A stretch of 64,000 nt of DNA from an uncultured Lachnospiraceae bacterium (GCA_902762905.1 CACWQE010000008.1:1-64000), one strand, 5' to 3'; shown: positions 52,981 through 63,098, numbered from the stretch's first letter. Numbers and translations: made by a program. Notes: generated by a model not told the origin, from the letters alone.

Positions 52981-54570
52981 TTACTCTAATGACAGCGAAC
53001 CAGATGCACTTACAATAAAGCCAATGTCTGTAACCACATCTCCTGCTTCGATTTTCCCATTGTAGTCCTTAGATTGAATTGTAAGTTTCTTACCATCTAC
53101 CGTATACTCGCCATTCCAACCATCCGACAACGCAATCTCCTCCGAAAAGGTTAACGGAATCTCCCAGGATGAAACCACTTCTTCTCCCTTATTCGTAATC
53201 GTTAATTGATATTGATAAAATGTCTTTCCTTCTGATTCCCAACTACCTGTTATCTTTGCATCAACTTCCAGCTCCCCAGCGGATATACTTTGATTTTTCA
53301 CATTGCTGTGATCCGCAGCTGATGTCCACAATCCCTTCTCCTGTTCCTTATTTGTGTCTTGATCTGCTTTCTCATTTGCATCGTCTTTTTGCCTGCCAAC
53401 CCCTGCACGACCATCTGTATGCAGCATGTCATAAATCCATTTTCCACTTTCGCTCAAATCATCTTTTTCAAAACCGGATGTCTTCTGACAAGAAGAATCT
53501 ATTAATGCCGAGGTTTCATCTTTATTACATAAGCTCCAGACAACATAGCTGATACCATATTGATCCATGGCATTGATCCAATTCTGCGCCTCTGTAAGAT
53601 CATTTCCTCCGTTACCACTCGCATCACATAACCCAAATTCACTAACAAACACAGGTGTTCCTGCTTTCACAGCATCTATCATCTTATTGCGCAGATCCTC
53701 CTTATGCGTTGCCGCATAAAAATGAAGCGTGTACATAATATTGTCATACCCTGTGACCGGGTCTTTCTGTGGTTTATCAATCTCCTGACACCAAGTCGGC
53801 GTTCCAATCAACACAACAGCATCTGGTGCATGTTTTCGGATAACCGGAAGTACTTCTTCTGCATACTCCTTCACATCTTCCCATCCGGTATCTCCGTTCG
53901 GTTCATTACAGATCTCATAAATGACATGCTTGTCATTCTTTAATTGCTCGGTTATCTCATCAAAGAATTGCAGTGCTTCATCCTTATGTATTAGTGGATT
54001 CGTATCATGTAAAATATGCCAGTCCACAATGACATACATATCTGCCTTTTTTGCATAATCTACACCATCGAATATAAGCTGTTTTAGTTTTTCTTTATCG
54101 CCATCCGTACAATATCCACTATTTTCATCCGTATACATCGCAATACGGAATACATTCGCACCAAAATCACTGCTTAGCTGGGTAATTGCATCGGAATTGA
54201 CAAACTGCGGAAACCATCCAATCCCGTGTGTACTGATTCCCCGAAGCTGTACCGCCTGACCATTCTCATCCACAAGCTGCGTTCCTTTAACCGCTAATGC
54301 CCCATTTTGCGAAGGACGTGCCAATATGTAATCCCCATTCTTTGCAACCGAATTCTTCTGATTCGACTGTTCTTCATCTACTTGCTCTTTCAAATCTGTT
54401 GCATCTTTTTCTACATCCGCCCGCTTATCTGAATCTGAGGTGTCACTTTCCTGCTCTGTGTTCTCCTGCGTCATCTCTTCTTTCTTTGCCAGGCGCTTGC
54501 CGCATGCCATCATACAAACGCACAAAGCGCAAATGCCTGCTAAAATCAGCATTTTCTTAAGTCCTCTCAT
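52981..54570 (-). CDS. GH5 cellulase-type lipoprotein with C-terminal CBM2-like domain
   Basis: A 529-residue surface enzyme. The lipobox MMAC is at about residues 20-23, followed by an acidic Gln/Ser/Asp-rich spacer. The GH5 barrel has LRGISTHGIGWFPQF, the acid/base in YEICNEPNG, the nucleophile in VFVSEFG, and WSLCNKDE. After a charged linker the last about 105 residues (YQYQLTITNKGEEVVSSWEIPLTF, LSDGWNGEYTVDG) look like a CBM2-type carbohydrate-binding domain. It should cleave beta-1,4-glucan or mannan at the cell surface. It is the first gene of an operon with the diguanylate cyclase. Confidence 0.92.
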   Translation of the reverse strand: MRGLKKMLILAGICALCVCMMACGKRLAKKEEMTQENTEQESDTSDSDKRADVEKDATDLKEQVDEEQSNQKNSVAKNGDYILARPSQNGALAVKGTQLVDENGQAVQLRGISTHGIGWFPQFVNSDAITQLSSDFGANVFRIAMYTDENSGYCTDGDKEKLKQLIFDGVDYAKKADMYVIVDWHILHDTNPLIHKDEALQFFDEITEQLKNDKHVIYEICNEPNGDTGWEDVKEYAEEVLPVIRKHAPDAVVLIGTPTWCQEIDKPQKDPVTGYDNIMYTLHFYAATHKEDLRNKMIDAVKAGTPVFVSEFGLCDASGNGGNDLTEAQNWINAMDQYGISYVVWSLCNKDETSALIDSSCQKTSGFEKDDLSESGKWIYDMLHTDGRAGVGRQKDDANEKADQDTNKEQEKGLWTSAADHSNVKNQSISAGELEVDAKITGSWESEGKTFYQYQLTITNKGEEVVSSWEIPLTFSEEIALSDGWNGEYTVDGKKLTIQSKDYNGKIEAGDVVTDIGFIVSASGSLSLE

Positions 54571-54642
54571 ACACTATATCCCCTTATCCACTATACCTTC
54601 TCCATATCATCCATTCCATATATCTCCATTATAACCGATTAC

Positions 54643-55476
54643 TCACCGATTGTATACTACATTACCAAGCTGCCAGAATGCCACTGCTCCTGCTGCAGCT
54701 ACATTGAGTGAATCTACTCCATGCATCATTGGGATCATAACGGTATAGTCACAATCTGCAATCGTGTCGTGCGCCAGGCCATCCCCTTCAGTTCCAAGTA
54801 TAATTGCCAGTTTGTCCTCTGCATTCAACTGCGGATTGTCAATTCCCACACTATCTTCCTTAAGTGCCATTGCTGCTGTCCGAAATCCCGTCTGGTGCAA
54901 CTCCTTTATTGTCTGCTCTGGCCATACTCCTTCCCTCTTTGACAACATCGTCCACGGAATCTGAAATACTGTTCCCATGCTGACACGACTTGCCCGCCGA
55001 TAAAGTGGATCACTACAACCTCCCGTCAAGATCACAGCATCCATACCGAGTGCCGCTGCACACCGAAACAACGCCCCTACATTAGTCGGGTTTACTACCT
55101 CTTCTAAAACCGCAATGCGTCTTGCTCCTTGACACACCTCCTCAACAGTCGGCAACACTTTTCGGCGCATTGCACACCAAAGTCCTCTCGTTAAATGATA
55201 TCCGGTCAACTTCGCTAACTGCTCATCCGGTGCAATATAGACAGGAACACCTTCTACCCGATTAAAAATATTCTCTGCCTCCTTCAGTTGTCCTTTCTCT
55301 GCCAAAAAAGAAACCGGCTCATATCCCGCATCTAATGCACGCTCAATTACTTTCGGACTTTCCGCAATAAACAATCCTTCTTTCGGTTCATATATCGTTG
55401 CAAGCTGCTTCTCCGAATGTTGGGTATAGATTGCCAGCTCCGGGTAATTCAAATTGGTTACTTCTATTATCTGCAT
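54643..55476 (-). CDS. TrmH/SpoU-family RNA 2'-O-methyltransferase
   Basis: A 277-residue SPOUT enzyme. An N-terminal substrate-binding part precedes the knotted methyltransferase domain with motif 1 NPTNVGALFRCAAALG, motif 2 LAIILGTEGDGL and motif 3 IPMMHGVDSLNVAAAGAV. It methylates rRNA or tRNA ribose; the exact site is not predictable. The GGAG upstream is about 16 nt away, so the start is less certain. Confidence 0.92.
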   Translation of the reverse strand: MQIIEVTNLNYPELAIYTQHSEKQLATIYEPKEGLFIAESPKVIERALDAGYEPVSFLAEKGQLKEAENIFNRVEGVPVYIAPDEQLAKLTGYHLTRGLWCAMRRKVLPTVEEVCQGARRIAVLEEVVNPTNVGALFRCAAALGMDAVILTGGCSDPLYRRASRVSMGTVFQIPWTMLSKREGVWPEQTIKELHQTGFRTAAMALKEDSVGIDNPQLNAEDKLAIILGTEGDGLAHDTIADCDYTVMIPMMHGVDSLNVAAAGAVAFWQLGNVVYNR

Positions 55477-55556
55477 GTTATTTTTCTAGTTCTCCTATTT
55501 CCACACTTGTTTTAATCATAGACAACATTCTATTTATATGCAAAGAAGGCTTCTGA

Positions 55557-56537
55557 CTAGAAACCTCCCTCAATTATAATGGAATTCACTTTTGCACAAT
55601 CTCGTATCTTTTTCCAATTTTCCGGAAAACCCATATACTTATATAACTGTATTCTTTCGATTCTTTTTGTACTACTTAGCAATTTTTCAACTGAATCATC
55701 CACTAAGTCAATAAACCTTATAAAATCTTCGATATCCAGCATATATTTTAACACAATAACAACCGCAAATAAATCGTTTTTCCCTTTTAAATATTGTCCC
55801 TTGCGTTTCTTAATATCCAAAATCTCATGTACATCTGTATTATCAATTGTTCCTTTTCGGTATATATAGTCATATAACCGTTCATTATGTGCACACACAT
55901 TTCTAACTCGCGCAAGCAAATCAAGCATCTGCACAAGCATTCCCTCATTAACATACTGAAATTCAACACTAACTCTATATTGTATTTTTTGAGGTAAAAA
56001 GCTATACATTTTAGATACAGTTCCAAGCGTTAATGCTTTCATTAAAACCCATAGCGGAACATTAGTGTGTTTCCTTTTTTGATGTTTAATATATGGATAA
56101 TTTTGGGGATCATTAATTATTTTTGTTAATCGCGTAATTAAATCATTTACATCATCCTGATTTTGAAGCGTATAATTATACTTTGTAGCATTTAAATATT
56201 GAACTTGATCTTCTCCATTTTCCATACAAAACGAATACGATATTAACGATTTAATTTTCTTTTCAACCTTTAATATATATTTTAAAAATATTGTTCTAAT
56301 TGAATCATCAAAACAATACAATGCATATATATCATCTATAGATGTATGTATTTTATATTTTCCATTTTTGGATTTAAAAGGGGATTTGTAACCAGAAATC
56401 AAATCAAAATAGCTGTGATCTTTCAATAATTTTATAGCATATTCTTTATCTTTTATCTCTAACCCCTTCTCTTTTACCAATTTATCAACTTGTTGTTCAT
56501 AAGACAAAAACGGTTTATCTAATATTCTTTCTTCCAT
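55557..56537 (-). CDS. Abi_2-family abortive-infection protein (AbiF/AbiD-like)
   Basis: About 326 residues from the ATG at 56537, which follows AAGGAG; the TTG start at 56558 overlaps the terminator. The N-terminal motif LLKDHSYFDLISGYKSPF and the C-terminal RVRNVCAHNERLYDY (an Rx6H HEPN-like motif) are the two hallmarks of the Abi_2 family. Members block phage growth, probably as RNases. It is more AT-rich than its neighbours, consistent with transfer. It is preceded by a promoter, short RNA and terminator, matching the ncRNA association known for abiF genes. Confidence 0.9.
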   Translation of the reverse strand: MEERILDKPFLSYEQQVDKLVKEKGLEIKDKEYAIKLLKDHSYFDLISGYKSPFKSKNGKYKIHTSIDDIYALYCFDDSIRTIFLKYILKVEKKIKSLISYSFCMENGEDQVQYLNATKYNYTLQNQDDVNDLITRLTKIINDPQNYPYIKHQKRKHTNVPLWVLMKALTLGTVSKMYSFLPQKIQYRVSVEFQYVNEGMLVQMLDLLARVRNVCAHNERLYDYIYRKGTIDNTDVHEILDIKKRKGQYLKGKNDLFAVVIVLKYMLDIEDFIRFIDLVDDSVEKLLSSTKRIERIQLYKYMGFPENWKKIRDCAKVNSIIIEGGF

Positions 56538-56555
56538 ATCGTAACTCCTTATATG

Positions 56556-56581
56556 CAAAAAGGCTCCCGCAGGAGCCCTTT
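56556..56581 (-). terminator. Terminator between the short RNA and the abi gene
   Basis: Stem GGCTCC/GGAGCC (56562-56567 with 56572-56577), extended by A-T pairs, then TTTTTGC on the minus strand, 20 nt before the abi start codon. Confidence 0.8.
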
Positions 56582-56622
56582 CTGGTTACAGGCCTCGCAG
56601 GTTTCTGTAACACGATCACTGG
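56556..56622 (-). ncRNA. Short structured RNA upstream of the abi gene (abiF-type)
   Basis: About 65 nt from the predicted start to the terminator. It contains a 7-bp hairpin (GTTACAG with CTGTAAC, 56585-56611), a small ATCAC/GTGAT hairpin and the terminator stem. A conserved RNA upstream of Abi_2 genes (the abiF motif) has been described; whether this matches its consensus was not tested. Confidence 0.65.
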
Positions 56623-56627
56623 TGATT

Positions 56628-56656
56628 AGTATATCAGCTATTCAGATTACTGTCAA
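56628..56656 (-). promoter_or_regulatory. Promoter of the short RNA/abi locus
   Basis: Minus-strand perfect TTGACA (56651-56656), 17 nt, TATACT (56628-56633). Confidence 0.75.
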
Positions 56657-56790
56657 CTGATTTTTCATCAGTGCTCAGTTTAAGTATATTCTTTGACACT
56701 CTTTTTTATACATATATCACCATTTCAAGTATTCCATTTTATAGTTTTTATTAACAGTAGGCACATCTTTCACTTTTACTTAACGCAAAA

Positions 56791-56822
56791 TACCCGGAGA
56801 AGTGCAAAACACTCTCCGGGTA
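56791..56822 (-). terminator. Terminator of tuf (end of the str operon)
   Basis: A long stem (TACCCGGAGA.AGTG with CACT.CTCCGGGTA), then TTTTG on the minus strand, 33 nt after the tuf stop. Confidence 0.85.
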
Positions 56823-56854
56823 ATATTCGTTACTATATATTGAGTTCTCTGATC

Positions 56855-58042
56855 CTACTCGATAACTGTAGCAACACGACCAGAACCAACTGTTCTACCA
56901 CCCTCACGGATAGCGAATGTAAGACCCTGCTCCATAGCTACTGGATGAATCAACTCGATAGTCATCTCTACGTTATCACCAGGCATACACATCTCTGTAC
57001 CTGCTGGTAACTCACAAACACCAGTTACGTCAGTTGTTCTGAAGTAGAACTGTGGACGATAGTTGTTGAAGAATGGAGTATGACGTCCACCCTCGTCCTT
57101 AGTTAAAACGTAAACCTGAGCTGTAAACTTACGATGGCAAGTAACAGTACCTGGCTTAGCAAGAACCTGTCCACGAACGATCTGGTCACGGTTGATACCA
57201 CGAAGTAATGCACCGATGTTATCACCAGCCTGAGCCTCGTCTAACTGCTTACGGAACATCTCGATACCAGTAACAACAGTCTTCTGAACCTCTTCCTTAA
57301 CACCAAGGATCTCTAACTCATCGTTAAGGTGTAATGTACCACGCTCTACTCTACCAGTTGCAACAGTACCACGACCTGTGATTGTGAATACGTCCTCTAC
57401 TGGCATCAAGAATGGCTTATCTGTATCACGCTGTGGATCTGGGATATAAGAATCAACAGTATCCATTAATTCCATAATCTTGTCGCCCCACTCGCTGCTT
57501 GGATCTTCAAGAGCCTTAAGAGCTGATCCCTTGATGATTGGACATCCTTCGAATCCATACTCCTCTAACTGCTCTGTAACTTCCATCTCTACTAACTCGA
57601 TCAACTCTTCGTCATCTACCATATCACACTTGTTAAGGAATACAACGATGTAAGGTACACCTACCTGACGAGATAATAAGATGTGCTCCTTTGTCTGAGC
57701 CATAACACCATCAGTAGCAGCTACTACTAAGATAGCTCCATCCATCTGAGCTGCACCAGTGATCATGTTCTTAACGTAGTCAGCATGTCCTGGACAGTCA
57801 ACGTGTGCGTAATGTCTCTTCTCTGTCTCGTACTCGATATGAGCTGTAGAAATAGTGATACCTCTTTCTCTCTCTTCTGGAGCCTTATCGATGTTCTCGA
57901 AATCAGTTGCTTCGTTACCAGCAACTCTTGCTGCTAATACTTTAGAGATAGCTGCTGTTAAAGTTGTTTTACCATGGTCAACGTGACCGATGGTACCGAT
58001 ATTACAATGTGGTTTAGTTCTTTCAAACTTAGCTTTTGACAT
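56855..58042 (-). CDS. tuf: Elongation factor Tu
   Basis: A 395-residue translation GTPase that brings aminoacyl-tRNA to the ribosome. Motifs are [21 protein letters not shown] and NKCDMVDD; domains 2 and 3 are complete. AAGGAGG precedes the ATG. It is the last gene of the str operon; a terminator follows. Confidence 0.99.
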   Translation of the reverse strand: MSKAKFERTKPHCNIGTIGHVDHGKTTLTAAISKVLAARVAGNEATDFENIDKAPEERERGITISTAHIEYETEKRHYAHVDCPGHADYVKNMITGAAQMDGAILVVAATDGVMAQTKEHILLSRQVGVPYIVVFLNKCDMVDDEELIELVEMEVTEQLEEYGFEGCPIIKGSALKALEDPSSEWGDKIMELMDTVDSYIPDPQRDTDKPFLMPVEDVFTITGRGTVATGRVERGTLHLNDELEILGVKEEVQKTVVTGIEMFRKQLDEAQAGDNIGALLRGINRDQIVRGQVLAKPGTVTCHRKFTAQVYVLTKDEGGRHTPFFNNYRPQFYFRTTDVTGVCELPAGTEMCMPGDNVEMTIELIHPVAMEQGLTFAIREGGRTVGSGRVATVIE

Positions 58043-58137
58043 TTTATTTCCTCCTTAATTATAGCCTCACGGGCTTTACTCACTAATACTGATTATATTA
58101 GAAAAGTCTAACATTTTCAAGTATTTTCTATAACAAA

Positions 58138-60258
58138 TTAGTTACCCTTCTTTGCGTTGATAACCTTATCCTGTACAGACTTTGGAGCCTGCTCGTACTT
58201 CTCAAAGAACATTGAGTAGTTACCACGACCCTGTGTAGCTGAACGTAACTCTGTTGAGTAACCGAACATCTCTGCAAGTGGTACTAATGCACGTACAATC
58301 TTACCACCACCAAGGTCATCCATGCTCTGGATCTGTCCACGTTTTGCATTCAAGCTTCCGATTACATCACCCATATACTCCTCAGGCATTGTAACTTCTA
58401 CCTTCATGATAGGCTCAAGTAATACTGGATCAGCTTTCTGCATAGCTTCCTTCATAGCCATAGAACCGGCAATGTGGAATGCCATCTCGTTCGAGTCAAC
58501 TTCATGGTAAGAACCATCGTATACATTAGCGTAAATACCAACAACAGGGAATCCTGCTAAAATACCAGCCTTTGTAGCTTCCTCGATACCTTCGCCAACT
58601 GCTGGGATGTACTCCTTAGGAATAGCACCACCAACTACGCTAGACTCAAACTTGAATAATTCTTCACCGTTTGCATCCATTGGCTCAAATTTAACTTTAC
58701 AGTGACCGTACTGTCCACGACCACCTGACTGCTTAGCATATTTGCTATCAATATCAACAGCCTTTGTGATTGTCTCTTTGTAAGCAACCTGAGGTGCACC
58801 AACGTTAGCCTCAACCTTAAACTCACGAAGAAGACGATCTACGATAACTTCCAAGTGCAACTCACCCATACCAGCGATGATCGTCTGACCTGTCTCCTGA
58901 TTTGTATGAGCACGGAATGTAGGATCTTCCTCTGCCAACTTAGCAAGTGCCTCGCCCATCTTACCCTGATCATTCTTTGTCTTAGGCTCGATAGCAAGCT
59001 CGATAACTGGCTCTGGGAATTCCATAGACTCAAGGATTACTGGATGCTGCTCATCACAGATTGTATCACCAGTTGTAGTAAACTTAAATCCTACAGCAGC
59101 AGCGATATCACCAGAGTAAACCTTGCTAATCTCTGTACGGTTGTTCGCGTGCATCTGTACGATACGTCCTACACGCTCTTTCTTATTCTTAGTAGCATTC
59201 AATACATATGATCCTGAATTACATGTTCCAGAATATACACGGAAGAATGCTAACTTACCTACGAATGGGTCAGCCATGATCTTAAATGCCAAAGCTGAGA
59301 ATGGCTCTTCATCAGATGACTTACGTGTTACTTCATTACCATCCTCATCAACACCAGTGATATCTGGTACATCAGTAGGAGCTGGCATATACTCGATAAC
59401 ACCATCTAACATCTTCTGAACACCCTTGTTCTTGTATGCTGATCCACAGAATACAGGAACTGCTTCATTAGCGATTGTACCCTTACGAAGTGCCTTCTTC
59501 ATATCTTCAATTGATGGCTCTTCCCCTTCAAGGTACTGCATCATAAGGTCGTCATCTAACTCACAACATTTCTCAACAAGATTCTCATGCCATTCATCAG
59601 CTAAATCCTTCAAATCTTCCGGAATCTCTGTGATCTCGATATCCTCGCCCTTATCATCTTTGTAGTAGTATGCATCCATCTCGAACAAATCAATTAATCC
59701 GATGAAGCTATCCTCTGCACCGATTGGAATCTGTACAGGAATTGCATTCTTGCCAAGACGATCAATAATGGTCTGAACAGACATGAAGAAATCTGCACCC
59801 ATCTTGTCCATCTTATTGATGAAAGCCATACGTGGAACATTATATGTGTCAGCCTGACGCCATACATTCTCTGACTGAGGCTCAACACCTGCTTTTGCAT
59901 CAAATACACCAACAGCTCCGTCCAATACACGAAGAGAACGCTCTACCTCAACAGTAAAGTCTACGTGTCCTGGAGTATCGATAATATTGATACGATGCTC
60001 TAAAGCACCTTTCTTTGGCTTATGATGATCCTCAAGTGTCCAGTGACATGTTGTAGCAGCAGATGTGATTGTAATACCACGTTCCTGCTCCTGCTCCATC
60101 CAGTCCATGGTTGAAGCGCCGTCATGAGTCTCACCAATCTTATAGTTAACACCGGTATAGTATAAGATACGCTCTGTAAGAGTAGTCTTACCAGCATCAA
60201 TATGAGCCATAATACCGATATTTCTGGTTCTATCTAATGGATATTCTCTTCCAGCCAA
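58138..60258 (-). CDS. fusA: Elongation factor G
   Basis: A 706-residue ribosomal translocase. The GTPase motifs are [18 protein letters not shown] and NKMDKMG; domains II-V are present through [11 protein letters not shown]. The start is TTG at 60258, nine nt after AGGAGG; no ATG or GTG is available nearby, so a weak start codon seems real. Confidence 0.98.
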   Translation of the reverse strand: MAGREYPLDRTRNIGIMAHIDAGKTTLTERILYYTGVNYKIGETHDGASTMDWMEQEQERGITITSAATTCHWTLEDHHKPKKGALEHRINIIDTPGHVDFTVEVERSLRVLDGAVGVFDAKAGVEPQSENVWRQADTYNVPRMAFINKMDKMGADFFMSVQTIIDRLGKNAIPVQIPIGAEDSFIGLIDLFEMDAYYYKDDKGEDIEITEIPEDLKDLADEWHENLVEKCCELDDDLMMQYLEGEEPSIEDMKKALRKGTIANEAVPVFCGSAYKNKGVQKMLDGVIEYMPAPTDVPDITGVDEDGNEVTRKSSDEEPFSALAFKIMADPFVGKLAFFRVYSGTCNSGSYVLNATKNKKERVGRIVQMHANNRTEISKVYSGDIAAAVGFKFTTTGDTICDEQHPVILESMEFPEPVIELAIEPKTKNDQGKMGEALAKLAEEDPTFRAHTNQETGQTIIAGMGELHLEVIVDRLLREFKVEANVGAPQVAYKETITKAVDIDSKYAKQSGGRGQYGHCKVKFEPMDANGEELFKFESSVVGGAIPKEYIPAVGEGIEEATKAGILAGFPVVGIYANVYDGSYHEVDSNEMAFHIAGSMAMKEAMQKADPVLLEPIMKVEVTMPEEYMGDVIGSLNAKRGQIQSMDDLGGGKIVRALVPLAEMFGYSTELRSATQGRGNYSMFFEKYEQAPKSVQDKVINAKKGN

Positions 60259-60352
60259 GATTTTGTCCTCCTTAAATTATTATGACAATCCATACACAAT
60301 CTTGCACCAGATTCGAACGAAGCAATGCCCGTTCTCATCAAGTGTCCGATAA

Positions 60353-60823
60353 TTAGAATCTGTAATGTGCAAATGCCTTGTTTGCCTCTGCCATCTTGTG
60401 CATGTCTTCTTTCTTCTTTACTGATGCACCTGTGTTGTTCATTGCATCAAGTAATTCCTTAGCCAATCTCTCTTCCATAGTCTTCTCACTTCTAGCACGA
60501 GAATATGTTGTTAACCAACGAAGAGCTAAAGCCTGTCTTCTATCAGGTCTTACATCGATAGGTACCTGATAAGTAGCACCACCGATACGTCTTGCCTTAA
60601 CCTCAAGAACTGGCATAATGTTGTTCAAAGCTTCTTCGAATACTTCCAAAGCTGGCTTACCAGTCTCGTCTGCAACACGCTCAAATGCGCCGTATACGAT
60701 TTTCTGGGCTACACCTTTCTTACCATCTAACATAATGTTATTGATAAGCTTAGTAACCACTTTGCTATTATAAATTGGATCCGCTAATACGTCTCTCTTT
60801 TGAATATGTCCTTTACGTGGCAC
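60353..60823 (-). CDS. rpsG: 30S ribosomal protein S7
   Basis: A 156-residue rRNA-binding protein of the 30S head with PRKGHIQKR at the start and the full family length. The start is GTG at 60823 after AGGAGGG. S7 is the usual autoregulator of the str operon. Confidence 0.98.
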   Translation of the reverse strand: MPRKGHIQKRDVLADPIYNSKVVTKLINNIMLDGKKGVAQKIVYGAFERVADETGKPALEVFEEALNNIMPVLEVKARRIGGATYQVPIDVRPDRRQALALRWLTTYSRARSEKTMEERLAKELLDAMNNTGASVKKKEDMHKMAEANKAFAHYRF

Positions 60824-61074
60824 GGTACTTCCCTCCTATTATTATTCTAATCTGGAAATTCTATACATGAATCTCCAAACCGAGAGTCTTAAAGTATTTA
60901 CTCTCTGGCTAAACCGATATCTGACCGGTCTAAAGGTACTCACGTTCCGCTTGGGAATTCTACATTCGCTTGGGGAACCTGTTCGTGCAGGTCTTGCATA
61001 TATTATCTCAATAAATGAAAAACATAGCCATTACCAGCACTATTAATGTTCGTTTGACTTACTGTTACCTAATA
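60824..61074 (-). promoter_or_regulatory. Long rpsL-rpsG intercistronic region
   Basis: 251 nt with a hairpin GAGAGT/ACTCTC (60882-60905), a CCTG/CAGG hairpin, and a 13-nt repeat (TTCCGCTTGGGAA at 60945-60957 and TTCGCTTGGGGAA at 60965-60977). It may carry an S7-binding site for translational feedback or an RNA-processing site. Confidence 0.45.
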
Positions 61075-61494
61075 TTATTTTGCATCCTTAGGTCTCTTAG
61101 CGCCGTACTTAGAACGAGCCTGACGTCTCTTTGCAACGCCTGCTGTATCCAAAGTACCACGGATGATATGATATCTAGTACCTGGTAAGTCCTTTACTCT
61201 ACCACCACGGATAAGAACAACACTATGCTCCTGAAGGTTGTGACCTTCACCTGGAATGTAGCTTGTTACTTCGATACCGTTAGATAAACGTACTCTGGCG
61301 ATCTTTCTAAGAGCTGAGTTAGGTTTCTTAGGTGTAGCTGTCTTAACTGCTGTACAAACACCTCTCTTCTGTGGAGAAGCTGTATCAGTAGGTCTCTTCT
61401 GTAAAGAGTTGTAACCCTTCTGAAGAGCTGGTGCAGTAGACTTTTTCTCTACAGTCTGTCTTCCTTTTCTAACTAACTGGTTAAATGTTGGCAT
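61075..61494 (-). CDS. rpsL: 30S ribosomal protein S12
   Basis: About 139 residues from the ATG at 61494 ([12 protein letters not shown]), which follows CAGGAGGTG; the ORF extends to 61542 without a ribosome site. S12 controls decoding accuracy. [14 protein letters not shown] is the region where streptomycin-resistance changes occur, and the Lys is wild type. It is the first gene of the str operon. Confidence 0.98.
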   Translation of the reverse strand: MPTFNQLVRKGRQTVEKKSTAPALQKGYNSLQKRPTDTASPQKRGVCTAVKTATPKKPNSALRKIARVRLSNGIEVTSYIPGEGHNLQEHSVVLIRGGRVKDLPGTRYHIIRGTLDTAGVAKRRQARSKYGAKRPKDAK

Positions 61495-61547
61495 GTTTTT
61501 CACCTCCTGTTTGTTATATTTGTGAGGAACCAGTTCCCTCATTTTGG

Positions 61548-61575
61548 GTGCACGAATACACTAAAATTCACGCAC
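61548..61575 (-). promoter_or_regulatory. 5'-terminal hairpin of the str mRNA
   Basis: Minus-strand GTGCGTGAAT pairs with ATTCGTGCAC (two G-U pairs) right at the predicted transcription start. It may protect the 5' end or take part in regulation. Confidence 0.5.
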
Positions 61576-61583
61576 ACCTTGTC

Positions 61584-61612
61584 ATTATAGCCAAGGCAAT
61601 CCTTTGTGTCAA
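61584..61612 (-). promoter_or_regulatory. Perfect consensus promoter of the str operon
   Basis: Minus-strand TTGACA (61607-61612), 17 nt, TATAAT (61584-61589). Confidence 0.88.
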
Positions 61613-61694
61613 GGGATTTTCCTTAAAATATACGTAAAATTTGCACATTCTTTGCTTGAAAGATTCTCATTCAAATTTCAGATGTAAGTATACA

Positions 61695-61738
61695 CAAAAA
61701 GCGCCCCGCAGGACATAAGAAAGGAGGACCTGCGGGGC
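61695..61738 (-). terminator. Terminator of the LytTR gene
   Basis: Perfect 10-bp GC-rich stem (GCCCCGCAGG with CCTGCGGGGC), then GCTTTTTG on the minus strand. Confidence 0.85.
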
Positions 61739-61905
61739 AAGGGAAATGGTTATATCGAAAATAAACTGAATATCACTTTTATAAGCGTTTCCATTATATG
61801 ACAATTTCTTGTATTTATCAAGCATTTTCTCAATGTTAAACTATAAGAATTTGTATAATAAAGGTGATATGACCATTCGTGTTTAATTTTGGACTTTTGG
61901 TTAAA

Positions 61906-62451
61906 TTACTGTAACTGTTCTAAACTCTCCCTTCCAAGAACATGTTCTTTCACTTCCCGCAACCGATACTTACTAACCGCTATCTTCTTTCCATTGTCTA
62001 AATATACACTCCTGTTACTGATCCGGTCGATATGATCCATATTCACAAGATAACTCCGATGCACCTTGATAAACCGTTCGTCTAATAATTCTTCTGTCTC
62101 TGTAATTCCTATTGGTAAAATATTCTCTTCTCTGTTTGTCATCAGATGAACCCGGTTAAGATCTGCCTCTATATAATAGATATCATCCAGGTAAAAACTC
62201 CTTAATTCTTTTCCAGCCTTCATCGTAATCTTTTTCCGATCAGATGCATACATAATATAGTCCTCAAATTGTCGCAGTGCTTCCTCCCGCAGAAATACAA
62301 CATCATAGTTACTCATATCTTTGTATAACTTCTGCTCATTCTGATAACAATGAATCTCTGCTTGCTGATTCACGACAGATAATCTACTTCTTAATATATC
62401 CTTATGTTTATCTAATTGATCTTCGCCTATTCCATATAATGCAATTCTCAT
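61906..62451 (-). CDS. LytTR-family DNA-binding regulator
   Basis: A 181-residue protein. Residues 1-75 are receiver-like but short and without a clear phospho-Asp (YDVVFLREE). Residues about 78-175 form a LytTR domain (YLDDIYYIEADLNRVHLMT, FIKVHRSYLVNMDHIDRI, KIAVSKYRLREVKEHV). It is probably regulated without a partner kinase, since none is nearby. GGAG precedes the ATG. Its target genes are unknown. Confidence 0.9.
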   Translation of the reverse strand: MRIALYGIGEDQLDKHKDILRSRLSVVNQQAEIHCYQNEQKLYKDMSNYDVVFLREEALRQFEDYIMYASDRKKITMKAGKELRSFYLDDIYYIEADLNRVHLMTNREENILPIGITETEELLDERFIKVHRSYLVNMDHIDRISNRSVYLDNGKKIAVSKYRLREVKEHVLGRESLEQLQ

Positions 62452-62601
62452 CCGGTCTCCATCCTTCCCCTTGTATCATTCATCAAAATTTTAATGTTTC
62501 TCATTCTAACTTAAAACGATACAAAAAGAAACGGACATGTACATATTAACCAATCTTTTGTCATAAATAACACGCTGCATATTCTGTCTACTGCATATTC
62601 T

Positions 62602-63039
62602 CTAAAAGTTCCATAATAAAATTCGAGGGAATTTCTCAGATTCTGCATCCTCACCAAGATATATCGTAAGTGACACACCCTGATAACTTATAACTACACT
62701 GTCATCTGTGAAATCAACCTTTTCAATCTGTTCATACGGAATATTTTCTCTTCGCTTTCCTTCATCTTCCCAATAGAACAAGCCCCGACCGGTAAAAATC
62801 AACCCTTCATCCAGACTACACTGTGGATTCAGATATACCAGTAAAATAATATGTTCTTTCTTCACTTCCCGTCTGGTAAACGCAAGTACATCCGATAATG
62901 ATTCCTCATCAATCTCCTGTGCTGTCTCCACTTCCGGTGCAATCCTCGAATAATCCATTTGCAATATAAGATTACTCATCGGCTCTACATTTGCCTCTAC
63001 TTCCTTCATTGCTTCTTTCACTGAATCACTAATACTCAT
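62602..63039 (-). CDS. Hypothetical protein
   Basis: A 145-residue soluble acidic protein, no family recognised. The last about 75 residues (LIFTGRGLFYWEDEGKRRENIPYEQIEKVDF, SLTIYLGEDAE) have the strand pattern of PH-like bacterial domains. AAGGAGG precedes the ATG. It is divergent from the WYL regulator. Confidence 0.75.
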   Translation of the reverse strand: MSISDSVKEAMKEVEANVEPMSNLILQMDYSRIAPEVETAQEIDEESLSDVLAFTRREVKKEHIILLVYLNPQCSLDEGLIFTGRGLFYWEDEGKRRENIPYEQIEKVDFTDDSVVISYQGVSLTIYLGEDAESEKFPRILLWNF

Positions 63040-63075
63040 AATCCATTCCTCCTTCTATAGTATTATCATTTCGTT

Positions 63076-63098
63076 ATTCCACTTTTCCTTGTTGGAAT
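63076..63098. promoter_or_regulatory. Inverted repeat in the divergent promoter region
   Basis: ATTCCA (63076-63081) and TGGAAT (63093-63098) form an imperfect palindrome between two divergent genes, a possible binding site of the WYL regulator. Confidence 0.35.
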
